Part shown: positions 55,301 through 63,495 of the stretch, piece after piece
Layout: every line of letters begins with the position of its first letter
Numbering within the stretch: the stretch's first letter is position 1
Source of the DNA: Bradyrhizobium sp. SRL28
GTDB lineage: Bacteria > Pseudomonadota > Alphaproteobacteria > Rhizobiales > Xanthobacteraceae
Assembly: GCF_018596315.1 (NCBI RefSeq)
Contig: NZ_JAHEAG010000033.1
Coordinates: 1-64,000 of the forward strand
Length of the DNA stretch: 64,000 nt
Direction of reading: 5' to 3'
Translations under genes and position numbers: made by a program
Notes under the pieces: generated by a model
Told to the model about the DNA's origin: nothing
The model's database searches: none
Seen by the model: the letters and a program-made list of their open reading frames with translations, nothing else

Positions 55301-55563
55301 CCGATCAGGCGCACCAGCACGCCGCGCGCATGCGACAACGTCCGTTCGATATAGGTGTCGACCGACAGCGGATGACGCAGCTCCGCAAGATTCGCGAGCC
55401 TCAGCGATGGCAGGCCGGCACGGCCGCGGCGCCAGCCGGAAGCGAACGCGGCGAGATCGCTGTCCGAAAACGAGAGCACCACAAGGTCGGCCGGATCCTG
55501 GCCGAGATCCTTAGGGATCGCGGTCTCCTCGAGACTGCGGCTCTCGCGAAAGACGACGTGCAT
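52315..55563 (-). CDS. cobN: Cobaltochelatase large subunit CobN
   Basis: The 1082-residue ATP-dependent cobaltochelatase subunit (magnesium-chelatase H-like) that inserts Co into hydrogenobyrinic acid a,c-diamide with the CobS/CobT AAA subunits. Recognisable blocks are VVLSFSDSDLAAFASGW, RGVLVRLIGGESYWSYGLSA, AIVLSSYPGRPHQIAHAVGL, YAIVHMGTHGTLEWLPGKSV, KGLLVDLWGSSTMRTAGEDF and DVTLRVSGLFRDVFSGLARL. It is shorter than the ~1275 residues of Pseudomonas CobN, but no frameshift is visible. The start shares a base with the cobW stop (TGATG). Confidence 0.96.
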   Translation of the reverse strand: MHVVFRESRSLEETAIPKDLGQDPADLVVLSFSDSDLAAFASGWRRGRAGLPSLRLANLAELRHPLSVDTYIERTLSHARGVLVRLIGGESYWSYGLSALHQLAKDRDIALAVLPADGRDDPRLDALSTLPVSTLRRLKALCDKGGATAAQASIAQLALAAGFYAGPVMGETEIPEIGFYDPDCGAMAVLPSPDQRPRALVTFYRSYLTAADTAPVDALITALRQKGFDAYGVFVTSLKAAGVADWLRAHFEQRPPAVIVNATAFSGVGDGGTTPFDIVSCPVFQVALSTAGRDDWAGSLRGLSPGDLAMHVVLPEVDGRLFAGVVSFKSPGERDPDLQFAGLAHRSDDERVRAVAERVAAWHRLANTPAGEKRLAIVLSSYPGRPHQIAHAVGLDALASVETLLSDLHAAGYDVKAAGALGETLLREELTFGVADYRTELAKLPRPLQDDLASAWGAPEDDRACRGGEFRFAAIRRGKTIIAVQPERGEVFNRDTEYHDLSRTPRHAYVALYLWLRQQGIYAIVHMGTHGTLEWLPGKSVALSCSCWPEALIGNLPVIYPFIVNDPGEAAQAKRRIGAVAIGHLPPPLAKAALPESLRRLEQLLDEYSTADGLDPARRQRLIGAIRDEARAAGLDDDLSLAASAAPADAIPRIDRFVCDLKESQFCDGLHVFGLGACGDAEKTALLDALSGRRVAPGPAGSPYRGRGDVLPTGRNLYAVDPRAIPTPSAHAQGIKLAEELLRRHLQDHGDWPKGLLVDLWGSSTMRTAGEDFAMALHLAGIAPRWDQASGRITGYDIIAPAALGRPRIDVTLRVSGLFRDVFSGLARLFEAASEALSERDEEGDENPYRHRAARVFGPRPGQYGVGMASRPNVFTEESREAAGEAWLSASSWAFTTDGAMRPNRAGIEARLAAADAFVHAQDLPETDLLVAADYAVHEAGVAAAAARLGAAAPSLYHLDTTRPDRPHARALTEEISRVVRARAANPDWIAGMMRHGFRGAAEIAATLEHMAAFAHLADAVPPHLFDLYYDTTLGNDDVRAFMARENPVALAAIETCFTRLHEASLWMTRRNSIAAALREAS

Positions 55564-56597
55564 CAGACACCAAGTCCCGCCCTGATGGCAGCCTCATCGA
55601 TGTCGTCGTGTTCACCGATCAGAACCAGCTTCGACTGCCTGGGTCGTGTGCCCCAAGGCATATCGAACTGATGCCGTACCCGCTCCCCGACCGATTGCAG
55701 GAGCAATCGCATCGGCTTGCCCGCGACGGCAATATATCCCTTGGCGCGCAGCACATTTTGTTCGCGCGCAAGCCGCTGGATCGATGCGACCAGCGCATCG
55801 ATGTTCGCAACTTCCGGGAGCTCGACGACAATGGAGGCAAAATCGTCGTGTTCATGCTTTTCCTCGCCGTCGTGGTGCGAGGGGCGCGCGGCGAGATCGT
55901 CTTCGGCCGCCGTTTCGAGACCAAGGATCAAACGCGTATCGACTGCGCCGTCGATCACCGGCAGCATCAGCACGCGACGCGGCATCTCGGTGGCAATCGC
56001 CGCCTTGGCCGCTTCCAGCCCGTCAGCGCCGGCAAGGTCCGCCTTGGTGAGCAGCACGATATCCGCGCAAGCGATCTGGTCCTCGAACACTTCCGACAGC
56101 GGCGTCTCGTGATCGAGATTTTCATCGGCCGCGCGTTGCGCCTCCACTGCGGCAAGGTCAGGCGCGAAGCGACCGGCCGCCACGGCCTCAGCATCCGCCA
56201 GCGCGACCACGCCGTCGACCGTGATCCGTGAGCGGATCTCTGGCCAATCGAACGCCTTGAGCAGTGGCTTCGGCAAAGCCAATCCCGATGTCTCGATCAG
56301 GATATGGTCAGGCTTCACCCGGCGCGAGAGCAGCTGCTCCATGGCGGGAATGAAATCGTCGGCGACCGTGCAGCAGATGCAACCATTGGCAAGCTCGATG
56401 ATATTCTCGGCAGGACAGCTGGCGTCCGCGCAGGATTTAAGGATCTCTCCGTCCACGCCTTCGCTGCCGAACTCGTTGACGAGCACCGCAAGCTTCTTGC
56501 CGTTCGCGTTGGTGATTAGGTGCTGGATCAGTGTCGTCTTACCCGACCCGAGAAAGCCGGTGACGATGGTGACCGGGACCTTGGCGAGCGTGTTCAT
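55563..56597 (-). CDS. cobW: CobW, GTP-dependent metallochaperone
   Basis: A 344-residue G3E GTPase thought to deliver Co(II) to the CobNST chelatase. It starts MNTLAKVPVTIVTGFLGSGK with the Walker A GFLGSGKTT (residues ~14-22), the metal-binding CxCC in LANGCICCTVADDFIPAMEQ, LIETSGLALPKPLLKAFDWP and LLTKADLAGADGLEAAKAAI. A His/Glu-rich loop, SHHDGEEKHEHDDF, precedes the C-terminal domain. The ATG at 56597 overlaps the DUF1636 stop (ATGA). Confidence 0.95.
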   Translation of the reverse strand: MNTLAKVPVTIVTGFLGSGKTTLIQHLITNANGKKLAVLVNEFGSEGVDGEILKSCADASCPAENIIELANGCICCTVADDFIPAMEQLLSRRVKPDHILIETSGLALPKPLLKAFDWPEIRSRITVDGVVALADAEAVAAGRFAPDLAAVEAQRAADENLDHETPLSEVFEDQIACADIVLLTKADLAGADGLEAAKAAIATEMPRRVLMLPVIDGAVDTRLILGLETAAEDDLAARPSHHDGEEKHEHDDFASIVVELPEVANIDALVASIQRLAREQNVLRAKGYIAVAGKPMRLLLQSVGERVRHQFDMPWGTRPRQSKLVLIGEHDDIDEAAIRAGLGV

Positions 56598-56968
56598 TCT
56601 GCGGTCTCCGGCACGACGGCGATGGGTGGAATGCGGGCAAGCGATTGTTTGCGGAAGATCTCCGGCCGGCTGCGCCATGGCACGATGCCGTCGGACGCCG
56701 CCGCATAGGCCGCAGCGCCGGCAACAACATCCGGCGCGTTTGCATCGGACAAGCGGCCGTACACATAGGACCAGCGTCCGGGGGCGCTGAGCGCGATCGA
56801 GCAGCCTTGGCTGCAGGCGGACAGGCATTCGACCGGAACGACGTTGACGCTTTCCGGCACGCCAGCCTCGAGGATGGCGCTGTGCAGACGCGCGCCTAGC
56901 GCGGTTTCGCCTTCCCTTAGCGATTGGCCGGCACGGCAGGTGACACAAACATGAAGCGTGACGGTCAT
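56594..56968 (-). CDS. DUF1636 ferredoxin-like small metal-binding protein
   Basis: A 124-residue protein with thioredoxin-like-ferredoxin cysteine spacing: MTVTLHVCVTCRAGQSLREG (CxxC) and VPVECLSACSQGCSIALSAP. I recognise it as DUF1636, commonly next to cobW in alphaproteobacterial cob operons. It is the first gene behind a cobalamin riboswitch and overlaps cobW, so a role in cobalt handling or redox support of the chelatase step is plausible but unproven. Confidence 0.85.
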   Translation of the reverse strand: MTVTLHVCVTCRAGQSLREGETALGARLHSAILEAGVPESVNVVPVECLSACSQGCSIALSAPGRWSYVYGRLSDANAPDVVAGAAAYAAASDGIVPWRSRPEIFRKQSLARIPPIAVVPETAE

Positions 56969-57072
56969 CGCCCCTTCCTCAAAAAATTTGGCGGGGCGAT
57001 GAGGTACACGAACCGGTGACGTGAGGGTTCGTTCCCCGTCGCGGAGTCACCCCGTCCGCCGGTTCAATCGGT

Positions 57073-57270
57073 GCGCTGGCAGGTCTCCCGGCTTGCGGAG
57101 TAGGTTTCCCTTCGATCCCGCCTTCCCAACCCCAAGAGGGGTCAGTGGCTTTTGGAATCTCTCCGGTCACGGTCGCGGGGGCGGCTGCGCTTCAGGCTCA
57201 AGCTTCGAAACTTTAAGCCCTATCGCATTCCCTCTTCGCCTGTCGTAGGACAGGAACCAACGCTCCCTCA
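57073..57270 (-). promoter_or_regulatory. Cobalamin riboswitch controlling DUF1636-cobW-cobN-G-H-I-J
   Basis: On the minus strand the elements run GGAGCGTTGGTTCCTG, GCAGCCGCCCCCGCGACC, GCCACTG (57143-57149), GGGAAGGCGGGATC and the B12-box GGGAGACCTGCCAGCGC (57073-57089). It ends ~100 bp before the DUF1636 ATG, leaving room for an expression platform. It faces away from cobO, which starts at 57316 on the other strand. Confidence 0.9.
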
Positions 57271-57315
57271 CCATTTGCCCTAGCGTGCAACTTGTCAAGC
57301 CAAAGGAACATGCAG

Positions 57316-57969
57316 ATGATTTCCGAACCAGACGCCGTTGAGGAGGAAACCGTCGTCTCCGAGACTTCGCTCGATACCCGCCATGCGGCCAAAATGGCGA
57401 AGAAGAAGGCCGCCCGTGACCGGATGATGGCCGCCAAGAGCAAAGAGAAGGGACTTATCATCGTCCACACCGGGGCGGGCAAGGGAAAATCTTCCTCGGC
57501 CTTCGGTATGATCATGCGGTGCGTGGCGCATGGCTTTCCCTGCGCCGTCGTGCAATTCATCAAGGGGGCGTGGGACAACGGCGAGCGCCGTCTTCTGACC
57601 GGGCATTTTGGTGAACTGTGCCAATTCCACGCGATGGGTAAAGGCTTTACCTGGGAAACACAGGACCGTGCCCGCGACATCGCCGCCGTACGCGCGGCAT
57701 GGGAGAAGGCCATGCAGTTGATCGCCGATCAAGCCTTGCGCATGGTTGTCCTCGACGAGATCAACATTGCGCTTCGCTACGAGTATCTGGAGATCGGAGA
57801 AGTCCTTGAGTTCCTGAAGAATTCAAAGCCACCGATGACGCATGTGGTCCTCACCGGGCGCAATGCCAAGCAGGAATTGATCGACGCCGCCGACCTCGTC
57901 ACGGAGATGACGCTCGTGAAGCATCCCTTCCGATCCGGCATCAAGGCGCAGCCCGGCGTCGAGTTCTAA
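57316..57969 (+). CDS. cobO: Cob(I)yrinic acid a,c-diamide adenosyltransferase
   Basis: A 217-residue corrinoid adenosyltransferase (CobO/BtuR/CobA type). The P-loop is IIVHTGAGKGKSSSAFGMIM; FPCAVVQFIKGAWDNGERRL and MVVLDEINIALRYEYLEIGE are further family blocks. The ATG at 57316 is favoured by AAAGGA 9 bp upstream; an ATG at 57310 and a TTG at 57292 are alternatives. It is followed by cobQ 18 bp downstream. Confidence 0.95.
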   Translation: MISEPDAVEEETVVSETSLDTRHAAKMAKKKAARDRMMAAKSKEKGLIIVHTGAGKGKSSSAFGMIMRCVAHGFPCAVVQFIKGAWDNGERRLLTGHFGELCQFHAMGKGFTWETQDRARDIAAVRAAWEKAMQLIADQALRMVVLDEINIALRYEYLEIGEVLEFLKNSKPPMTHVVLTGRNAKQELIDAADLVTEMTLVKHPFRSGIKAQPGVEF

Positions 57970-57987
57970 CGCTTGAGAATTACTCCG

Positions 57988-59436
57988 ATGGCGCGCGCGT
58001 TGATGATTCAGGGAGCGGGCTCAGATGTCGGCAAGTCGCTCATCGTAGCCGGCCTTGCGCGCGCGGCAACGCGCCGTGGCTATCGGGTGCTGCCCTTCAA
58101 GCCGCAGAACATGTCGAACAATGCGGCCGTGACCATCGACGGCGGCGAGATCGGACGCGCGCAGGCATTGCAGGCGCAAGCCGCAGGCGTCGAGCCTCAC
58201 ACCGATATGAATCCCGTCTTGCTGAAACCGGAGACGGATGTCGGCGCCCAGATCATCGTTCAGGGACGTCGCGTGGCGACGTTGCGCGCGCGTGCATACG
58301 CCGCCATGAAGCCTTCGCTGATGGCGCCGGTTCTCGAGAGTTTCGCCCGGCTAAAGGATCGCGCCGATCTTGTCCTGGTCGAGGGCGCCGGCAGCCCCGC
58401 CGAAGTCAATTTGCGGAGCGCCGATATCGCCAATATGGGCTTTGCCCGCAGGGCCGAGGTTCCGGTCGTGCTGATCGGCGACATTGACCGCGGCGGAGTC
58501 ATTGCGCAGCTCGTCGGCATCAAGACCGTGCTCGATGCCGAGGATGCCGCCATGATCCGCGGTTTTGTCATCAACAAATTTCGCGGTGATCCATCCCTGT
58601 TTGACGATGGCTACCGGCTGATCGAAACCCGCACATCCTGGCGGGGCTTTGGGGTCCTGCCTTACTTCGCTCGCGCCAACGAGCTTCCCGCCGAAGATGC
58701 GCTCGGGCTTGCCGGTGCGCGCAAGGAGGGGCAACGCAAGATCGCCTTTCTCGCGTTGTCGCGGATCGCGAATTTTGACGATCTCGATCCGCTGAAACTC
58801 GAAGCCGGCGTGGATCTTGTGATGGTCCGGCCTGGAGAGGCGATCCCTGGCGATGCAAAGCTCGTAATCGTTCCCGGCTCCAAGTCGACACGCGGCGACC
58901 TCGCCTTCCTGCGCGCCCAGGGGTGGGACATCGATCTTCTCGCGCACCATCGCCGCGGCGGCCATGTGCTTGGAGTCTGCGGCGGTTATCAGATGCTCGG
59001 ACGCGGTGTGGCGGATCCGGAGGGAATCGACGGGCCGGCAGGAGAAACGCCGGGCCTCGGACTGCTGGACGTGACGACGGTGATGACGCCGCAAAAGACC
59101 CTTAGGCGCGTCACGGCGGTCCACGCCGCGACGAACCGGCCGATCGAGGCCTATGAGATTCACATCGGGCATACCGACGGGCCGGATCGTGCACGGCCAT
59201 TTGCCTTTCTTGACAGCGCGCCGGAAGGCGGAGTTTCCAGCGACGGACGCGTGTACGGCAGCTATCTGCACGGCCTGTTTGCTTCCGACAGTTTCCGAAG
59301 CTCATTTCTCGCGCAACTGGACATTCCGGCCGTAGACCAGCAGTATCGCGCCAGAGTGGAAAGCGCGCTCGACGCGCTTGCCGATCACATCGACACCCAT
59401 CTCGATGTCGAAGGGCTGCTTGCCCTTGCCCGCTGA
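57988..59436 (+). CDS. cobQ: Cobyric acid synthase
   Basis: A 482-residue glutamine amidotransferase adding four amide groups (b, d, e, g) to adenosylcobyrinic acid a,c-diamide. The N-terminal ATP domain has ALMIQGAGSDVGKSLIVAGL and PFKPQNMSNNAAVTIDGGEI. The C-terminal glutaminase domain has VIVPGSKSTRGDLAFLRAQG and the nucleophile Cys in VLGVCGGYQMLGRGV. ATG 57988 is chosen; an in-frame TTG lies at 57973. Confidence 0.96.
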   Translation: MARALMIQGAGSDVGKSLIVAGLARAATRRGYRVLPFKPQNMSNNAAVTIDGGEIGRAQALQAQAAGVEPHTDMNPVLLKPETDVGAQIIVQGRRVATLRARAYAAMKPSLMAPVLESFARLKDRADLVLVEGAGSPAEVNLRSADIANMGFARRAEVPVVLIGDIDRGGVIAQLVGIKTVLDAEDAAMIRGFVINKFRGDPSLFDDGYRLIETRTSWRGFGVLPYFARANELPAEDALGLAGARKEGQRKIAFLALSRIANFDDLDPLKLEAGVDLVMVRPGEAIPGDAKLVIVPGSKSTRGDLAFLRAQGWDIDLLAHHRRGGHVLGVCGGYQMLGRGVADPEGIDGPAGETPGLGLLDVTTVMTPQKTLRRVTAVHAATNRPIEAYEIHIGHTDGPDRARPFAFLDSAPEGGVSSDGRVYGSYLHGLFASDSFRSSFLAQLDIPAVDQQYRARVESALDALADHIDTHLDVEGLLALAR

Positions 59437-59446
59437 GGATTGGTGT

Positions 59447-60430
59447 TCAACGCGAGAGCGCGGCAGCAAACCGCGCCCATTCCGTCTCGTTACCCGGCAA
59501 GCCCAGACGCAGCCATCCCGGCCTTTGCCCAAATACACGCGACCAGATCTGGCTGCGTGCGAGTCGCTCCTGCGCGGCGTGCGCATCGCCGGTTTCATAG
59601 AGCCGGAACAGCGGCGTGCCGCCGACCAGTGGCCAGCCCTGCGATTTCACTTCGGCGTCCAGCCGAAGGCAGTCGTGTGCCAGACGCGTCGAGGTCGCCT
59701 TTGCCCAATCGCGATCAAGCAAGGCGCGCCGTCCGATCGCAATCGCTGCACCCGAAATCGGCCATGGACCCACCATCGCCGCCAGCGCCGCGACATCGGC
59801 CTCGCTGCCGAGCGCGAAGCCGAGCCGCAGTCCCGCAAGCCCGTAAAACTTTCCGAACGAGCGCAGGATCAACAACCCCGGCCGTTCCGCCTCCGGTGCA
59901 AGCGACAGGTCGGGGACGGCGTCGCCGAAGCTCTCGTCGATCAAGAGTCGACCGACACGCGGCAAAAGCGCGAGCAGTTCGTTCGGACCATGGCGCCGAC
60001 CGTCTGGATTGTTGGGATTGACGACCACGGCGAGATCCGCACCCGCCAGCCCTTCGAGATCAGAAGCCTCAGCCACATCCCAGCCTGCGGCCGAAAGAAT
60101 CGCTGCGTACTCGTTATAGGTCGGCGCGAGGATTCGCGCCCGGCCGCGAGATGACAAGAGATGTGGCAGCAACTGAATGGCCGCCTGCGCGCCACCTATA
60201 GCTACGATCGGCGCCTTGGTGGCACAGGCTTGCTGCGCCGCCCGATGGAGCGATTCAATATCGGATCGCGAGGGCAAAGCGCTCCAGTGTCTCGGCGCTA
60301 CCTCGGCCACAGGATATGGCTGCCGATTGATGCCCGTCGAAAGATCGATCCAGTCTTGCACCCGCCCGCCAAAGCGCTGCAGGGCAAGATCGAGATTTCC
60401 ACCATGCTCAAGCATTTGCTGCTCCTTCAT
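59447..60430 (-). CDS. cobC: Threonine-phosphate decarboxylase-like aminotransferase CobC
   Basis: A 327-residue PLP-dependent protein of the CobC/CobD family. It supplies (R)-1-amino-2-propanol phosphate and, with CobD, attaches it to cobyric acid. Motifs are WIDLSTGINRQPYPVAEVAP, ILAPTYNEYAAILSAAG, VVVNPNNPDGRRHGPNELLA, LLIDESFGDAVPDLSL and the PLP-lysine in LILRSFGKFYGLAGLRLGFA. The ATG at 60430 overlaps the cobD stop (ATGA). Confidence 0.94.
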   Translation of the reverse strand: MKEQQMLEHGGNLDLALQRFGGRVQDWIDLSTGINRQPYPVAEVAPRHWSALPSRSDIESLHRAAQQACATKAPIVAIGGAQAAIQLLPHLLSSRGRARILAPTYNEYAAILSAAGWDVAEASDLEGLAGADLAVVVNPNNPDGRRHGPNELLALLPRVGRLLIDESFGDAVPDLSLAPEAERPGLLILRSFGKFYGLAGLRLGFALGSEADVAALAAMVGPWPISGAAIAIGRRALLDRDWAKATSTRLAHDCLRLDAEVKSQGWPLVGGTPLFRLYETGDAHAAQERLARSQIWSRVFGQRPGWLRLGLPGNETEWARFAAALSR

Positions 60431-61368
60431 GCGAAGGCCAGGATCGCAAGCACTCCACCCAACAGTATCATGGCGCGGCGATAGAGCTGCAGTCCCCGGC
60501 GGATGTCGGCGGCAAGCGGATCGCGCGCTCCCTCGTTCAGCCAGGGCTCGTTCGCGGTGCTTCCATGATAGATGCGGGGACCGCTGAGCCGCACGCCGAG
60601 CGCACCGGCCATGGCTGCTTCCGGCCAACCGGCATTGATCGAGCGGTGGCGGTTCGCATCCCGCACCATGCAGGACGTCGCATCCGAAGGCCGCGCGGCG
60701 AGCAGCCCGAAAAGCAAACCGGTGAGACGCGCCGGAATGAAATTTGCGAGATCGTCGAGGCGTGCGGCAGCCCAGCCAAAGGATTCGTGCCGCGCGGTGC
60801 GATGGCCGATCATGGAATCGAGCGTATTGATCGCCTTGTAGCCGACAATTCCGGGCAGCCCGAACAACGCTCCCCAGAACACGGGCGCCACAATGCCGTC
60901 GGAGGCGTTCTCGGCCATGCTCTCGATGGCCGCACGCGCAATTCCTGCCTCATCGAGAGCTGCGGGATCGCGTCCCACGATGTGCGCGACCGCTGCACGT
61001 GCGGCTGCGATATCACCGGATTGCAACGGATGCGCAACGGCGGCGACATGATCATAGAGCGAACGCAGTGCGACTAAGGGCCATGCCAGGATTCCCAGGA
61101 GGACGATGCGGCTCCATTCAAAGGCGAGCGCCGCCTGAACCGCCCATCCGATTCCGGCCGAAAGCCCAATCACGAAAAGCGCCACGGCTGCGCCAGCAAA
61201 CCTCCGGATTCCAGGCGGATCGATGGACCTGTTGAAGCTGATATCGAGGATGTTGATCAGCCTGCCGAGCCATGTGACGGGATGGCCCACGCGGGCGAAC
61301 AATGCATTGGGCCAGCCCAACAGGGCGTCCACCGTCATCGCCAATGCCATCGCCCCCGCAAAGTCCAC
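60427..61368 (-). CDS. cobD: Adenosylcobinamide-phosphate synthase CobD (CbiB)
   Basis: A ~313-residue inner-membrane protein that joins aminopropanol (phosphate) to cobyric acid. Motifs are GHPVTWLGRLINILD, ESMAENASDGIVAPVFWGAL, GLPGIVGYKAINTLDSMIGH, WAAARLDDLANFIPARLTGL and WPEAAMAGALGVRLSGP, with several hydrophobic helices. I prefer the GTG at 61368 (VDFAGAMALAM) because AGGAG lies ~7 bp upstream; an in-frame ATG at 61404 is alternative. Confidence 0.93.
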   Translation of the reverse strand: MDFAGAMALAMTVDALLGWPNALFARVGHPVTWLGRLINILDISFNRSIDPPGIRRFAGAAVALFVIGLSAGIGWAVQAALAFEWSRIVLLGILAWPLVALRSLYDHVAAVAHPLQSGDIAAARAAVAHIVGRDPAALDEAGIARAAIESMAENASDGIVAPVFWGALFGLPGIVGYKAINTLDSMIGHRTARHESFGWAAARLDDLANFIPARLTGLLFGLLAARPSDATSCMVRDANRHRSINAGWPEAAMAGALGVRLSGPRIYHGSTANEPWLNEGARDPLAADIRRGLQLYRRAMILLGGVLAILAFA

Positions 61369-61497
61369 GCATCGTCTCCTGTCATGCCTGATCGTGATGC
61401 ACAAGAATTCGGTATCAAGGCAAGCCCCATATCGCCTGATTTCACCTTTGTCTTTGTCGAAGATTGGTGATTAGTCTGGCCTCAAGCGGAGGACGTC

Positions 61498-62001
61498 ATG
61501 GCCATCATACTCATCACGGGCGGCACCCGATCCGGCAAAAGCCTACGCGCAGAAGTCCGCACCCGCGCTTTTCCGGAACAGCCCGTCTATATCGCCACGG
61601 CAGAGGCGCTCGATGAGGAAATGGGCGAGCGAATAGCGAAGCATCGCGCGCGGCGAGGAAAGGACTGGATCGAGCGCGAGGTTCCGCTCGATCTCGTGCA
61701 GGCCTTGATCGAAACCGATGGCGGTGGCGCAAGGCTGGTCGATTGCCTCACACTGTGGCTGTCGAACCTGCTCCACGCGGAACGCAACTGGTCGCATGAG
61801 GCTTCGCTGCTCGCTGACGCACTTGCCCGCCAGCGCAGCCCGGTCATCATGGTCACGAACGAAATCGGGTTCGGTATCGTGCCGGATAATGCGCTGGCGC
61901 GCGCATTTCGGGACGCGGCGGGTATCCTGAACCAGACGATTGCCTCCGTTGCGGACGAGGTCGAATTCGTCGTGGCAGGATTGCCGATGAAGCTGAAGTA
62001 A
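61498..62001 (+). CDS. cobP: Adenosylcobinamide kinase / adenosylcobinamide-phosphate guanylyltransferase
   Basis: A 167-residue bifunctional enzyme (CobU in enterics). The Walker A is LITGGTRSGKSLRAE. VYIATAEALDEEMGERIAKH and HRARRGKDWIERE contain the guanylylated His region; LVDCLTLWLSNLLHAERNWS and IMVTNEIGFGIVPDNALARA complete the family pattern. GGAGG lies 5 bp upstream of the ATG. First of the cobP-cobS-bluB unit. Confidence 0.96.
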   Translation: MAIILITGGTRSGKSLRAEVRTRAFPEQPVYIATAEALDEEMGERIAKHRARRGKDWIEREVPLDLVQALIETDGGGARLVDCLTLWLSNLLHAERNWSHEASLLADALARQRSPVIMVTNEIGFGIVPDNALARAFRDAAGILNQTIASVADEVEFVVAGLPMKLK

Positions 62002-62074
62002 TGCCGCGCTTGGCGCAATTGCGACGCGTCGTCGGGTGAGGCGAGCGAGTTGACGGTTCGAGGGCTGAAGACAC

Positions 62075-62863
62075 ATGCATCATTTCGAGCTTCTCAGGGG
62101 CATCGTCACTGACCTGAGAATCGCCATTTCGCTCTCCACGCTTCTGCCTCTCGGGCCGGCGACGCCGGTCAGCGATGGCGATGTTGCCCGCGCGAGCTGG
62201 GCGTTGCCAGTGGCAGGATTGCTGGTTGGCTTTGCCGGTGCGGCGGTCTACTGGATCGCACGCGAGGTGGGCTTGATGCCAAGCCCTGCAGCCATGCTGG
62301 CGCTGGCGGCCACGGTTCTCGTCACCGGCGCGATGCACGAGGACGGCCTTGCCGATACCGCCGACGGGCTCGGCGGCGGCCGGACGCGCGAGCGGAAGCT
62401 CGAGATCATGCGCGACAGCCGGATCGGTACTTACGGCGCGTGCGCGCTTGTCGCATCGCTCATCTTGCGATGGAGCGCGCTCGAAACGATCGCCGAGCCA
62501 ATGTCGATCGCGGCGGCGCTTTCGGTTGCACATGCGGCGGCGCGCGCCGGCATGCCCGCCTTCATGTGGCTGATTCCGCCGGCGCGATCGGATGGGCTTT
62601 CGGCCCGAGCCGGACGGCCGCCGGGGCGAAGCGCCGCCATTGCATTTGCTCTCGGGGGTCTTTGCCTCGTTTTCGGTTCCGGGCCGAGCAAGGCGATGAT
62701 CGGAGTGATTTTGCTCTCATTGGCCGGCTTGATACTGGCGTGGCTTGCCACGAGGCAGGTCGGCGGACAGACAGGTGATATATTGGGTGCGTTTGAACAG
62801 ATTGGCGAGATCGTGGTTTTGCTGATGACAGCCGCCCTCCTCCACACGGAACCAGGACCCTGA
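62075..62863 (+). CDS. cobS: Adenosylcobinamide-GDP ribazoletransferase (cobalamin synthase)
   Basis: A 262-residue membrane enzyme (CobV in Pseudomonas) joining adenosylcobinamide-GDP to alpha-ribazole. The active-site segment is VTGAMHEDGLADTADGLGGG, followed by RKLEIMRDSRIGTYGACALV. At least five hydrophobic helices are visible (for example SWALPVAGLLVGFAGAAVYW). The TGA stop overlaps the bluB ATG (TGATG). Confidence 0.96.
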   Translation: MHHFELLRGIVTDLRIAISLSTLLPLGPATPVSDGDVARASWALPVAGLLVGFAGAAVYWIAREVGLMPSPAAMLALAATVLVTGAMHEDGLADTADGLGGGRTRERKLEIMRDSRIGTYGACALVASLILRWSALETIAEPMSIAAALSVAHAAARAGMPAFMWLIPPARSDGLSARAGRPPGRSAAIAFALGGLCLVFGSGPSKAMIGVILLSLAGLILAWLATRQVGGQTGDILGAFEQIGEIVVLLMTAALLHTEPGP

Positions 62864-63495
62864 TGGCCGCTTTCGATGAAGCCTTTCGCCAGCAACTGCG
62901 CGAGCTCTTCGTGTGGCGCCGCGACGTGCGGCGCTTTCGTCCCGATCCTCTGCCGAGCGACGCCATGGAGCGGCTGATTGAGATCGCCTGCCTTTCCCCG
63001 TCGGTCGGCCTGAGCCAGCCTTGGCGGTTTGTGATCGTCGAAGACAACGCAAGGCGCAGTGCCGTGGTCGAGGATTTCAGGGCCTGCAACGCCGATGCGT
63101 TGTATTCTTATTCAGGCGAACGCGCGGCGCGATACGCGAGCCTCAAGCTCGCCGGTCTCGAAGAGGCCCCGGGTCACCTGGCCGTGTTCGCGGACAAGAC
63201 GAATGATATGGGGCATCGCCTCGGGCGTGCAACCATGCCGGATACGGTCGAATACTCCGTCGCCGCCGCCATCTGCTGCATGTGGCTCGCCGCACGTGCA
63301 GACGGCATCGGACTTGGCTGGGTATCGATCCTTAACCCGGCTCGCATCCACGAGGTTCTTGAAGTGCCGGAGTCCTGGAAGTTCATCGGCTATCTCTGCG
63401 TCGGCTATCCCCAGAAAGAGTTTGATCGACCCGAACTTGAGCGCGCCAACTGGGAATATCGGCGATCGGCGAAGGAATTTACCACTCGACGCTAG
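62863..63495 (+). CDS. bluB: 5,6-Dimethylbenzimidazole synthase BluB
   Basis: A 210-residue nitroreductase-fold enzyme that cannibalises reduced FMN with O2 to make the lower ligand of B12. Motifs are ELFVWRRDVRRFRPDPLPS, CLSPSVGLSQPWRFVIVEDN, YASLKLAGLEEAPGHLAVFA and CMWLAARADGIGLGWVSILN, as in Sinorhizobium BluB. It is translationally coupled to cobS. Its O2 dependence fits the aerobic cob pathway. Confidence 0.95.
   Translation: MAAFDEAFRQQLRELFVWRRDVRRFRPDPLPSDAMERLIEIACLSPSVGLSQPWRFVIVEDNARRSAVVEDFRACNADALYSYSGERAARYASLKLAGLEEAPGHLAVFADKTNDMGHRLGRATMPDTVEYSVAAAICCMWLAARADGIGLGWVSILNPARIHEVLEVPESWKFIGYLCVGYPQKEFDRPELERANWEYRRSAKEFTTRR

Noticed and set aside
55563..56948. 461-codon version of cobW
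   Set aside because: The first 117 codons overlap DUF1636 out of frame and are Arg/Cys-rich noise. The family start is the ATG at 56597.
57070..57316. Riboswitch as regulator of cobO
   Set aside because: The conserved elements are in order only on the minus strand, facing DUF1636-cobW, not cobO.
58351..59271. 306-codon minus-strand frame opposite cobQ
   Set aside because: Antisense shadow; cobQ on the plus strand carries all family motifs.
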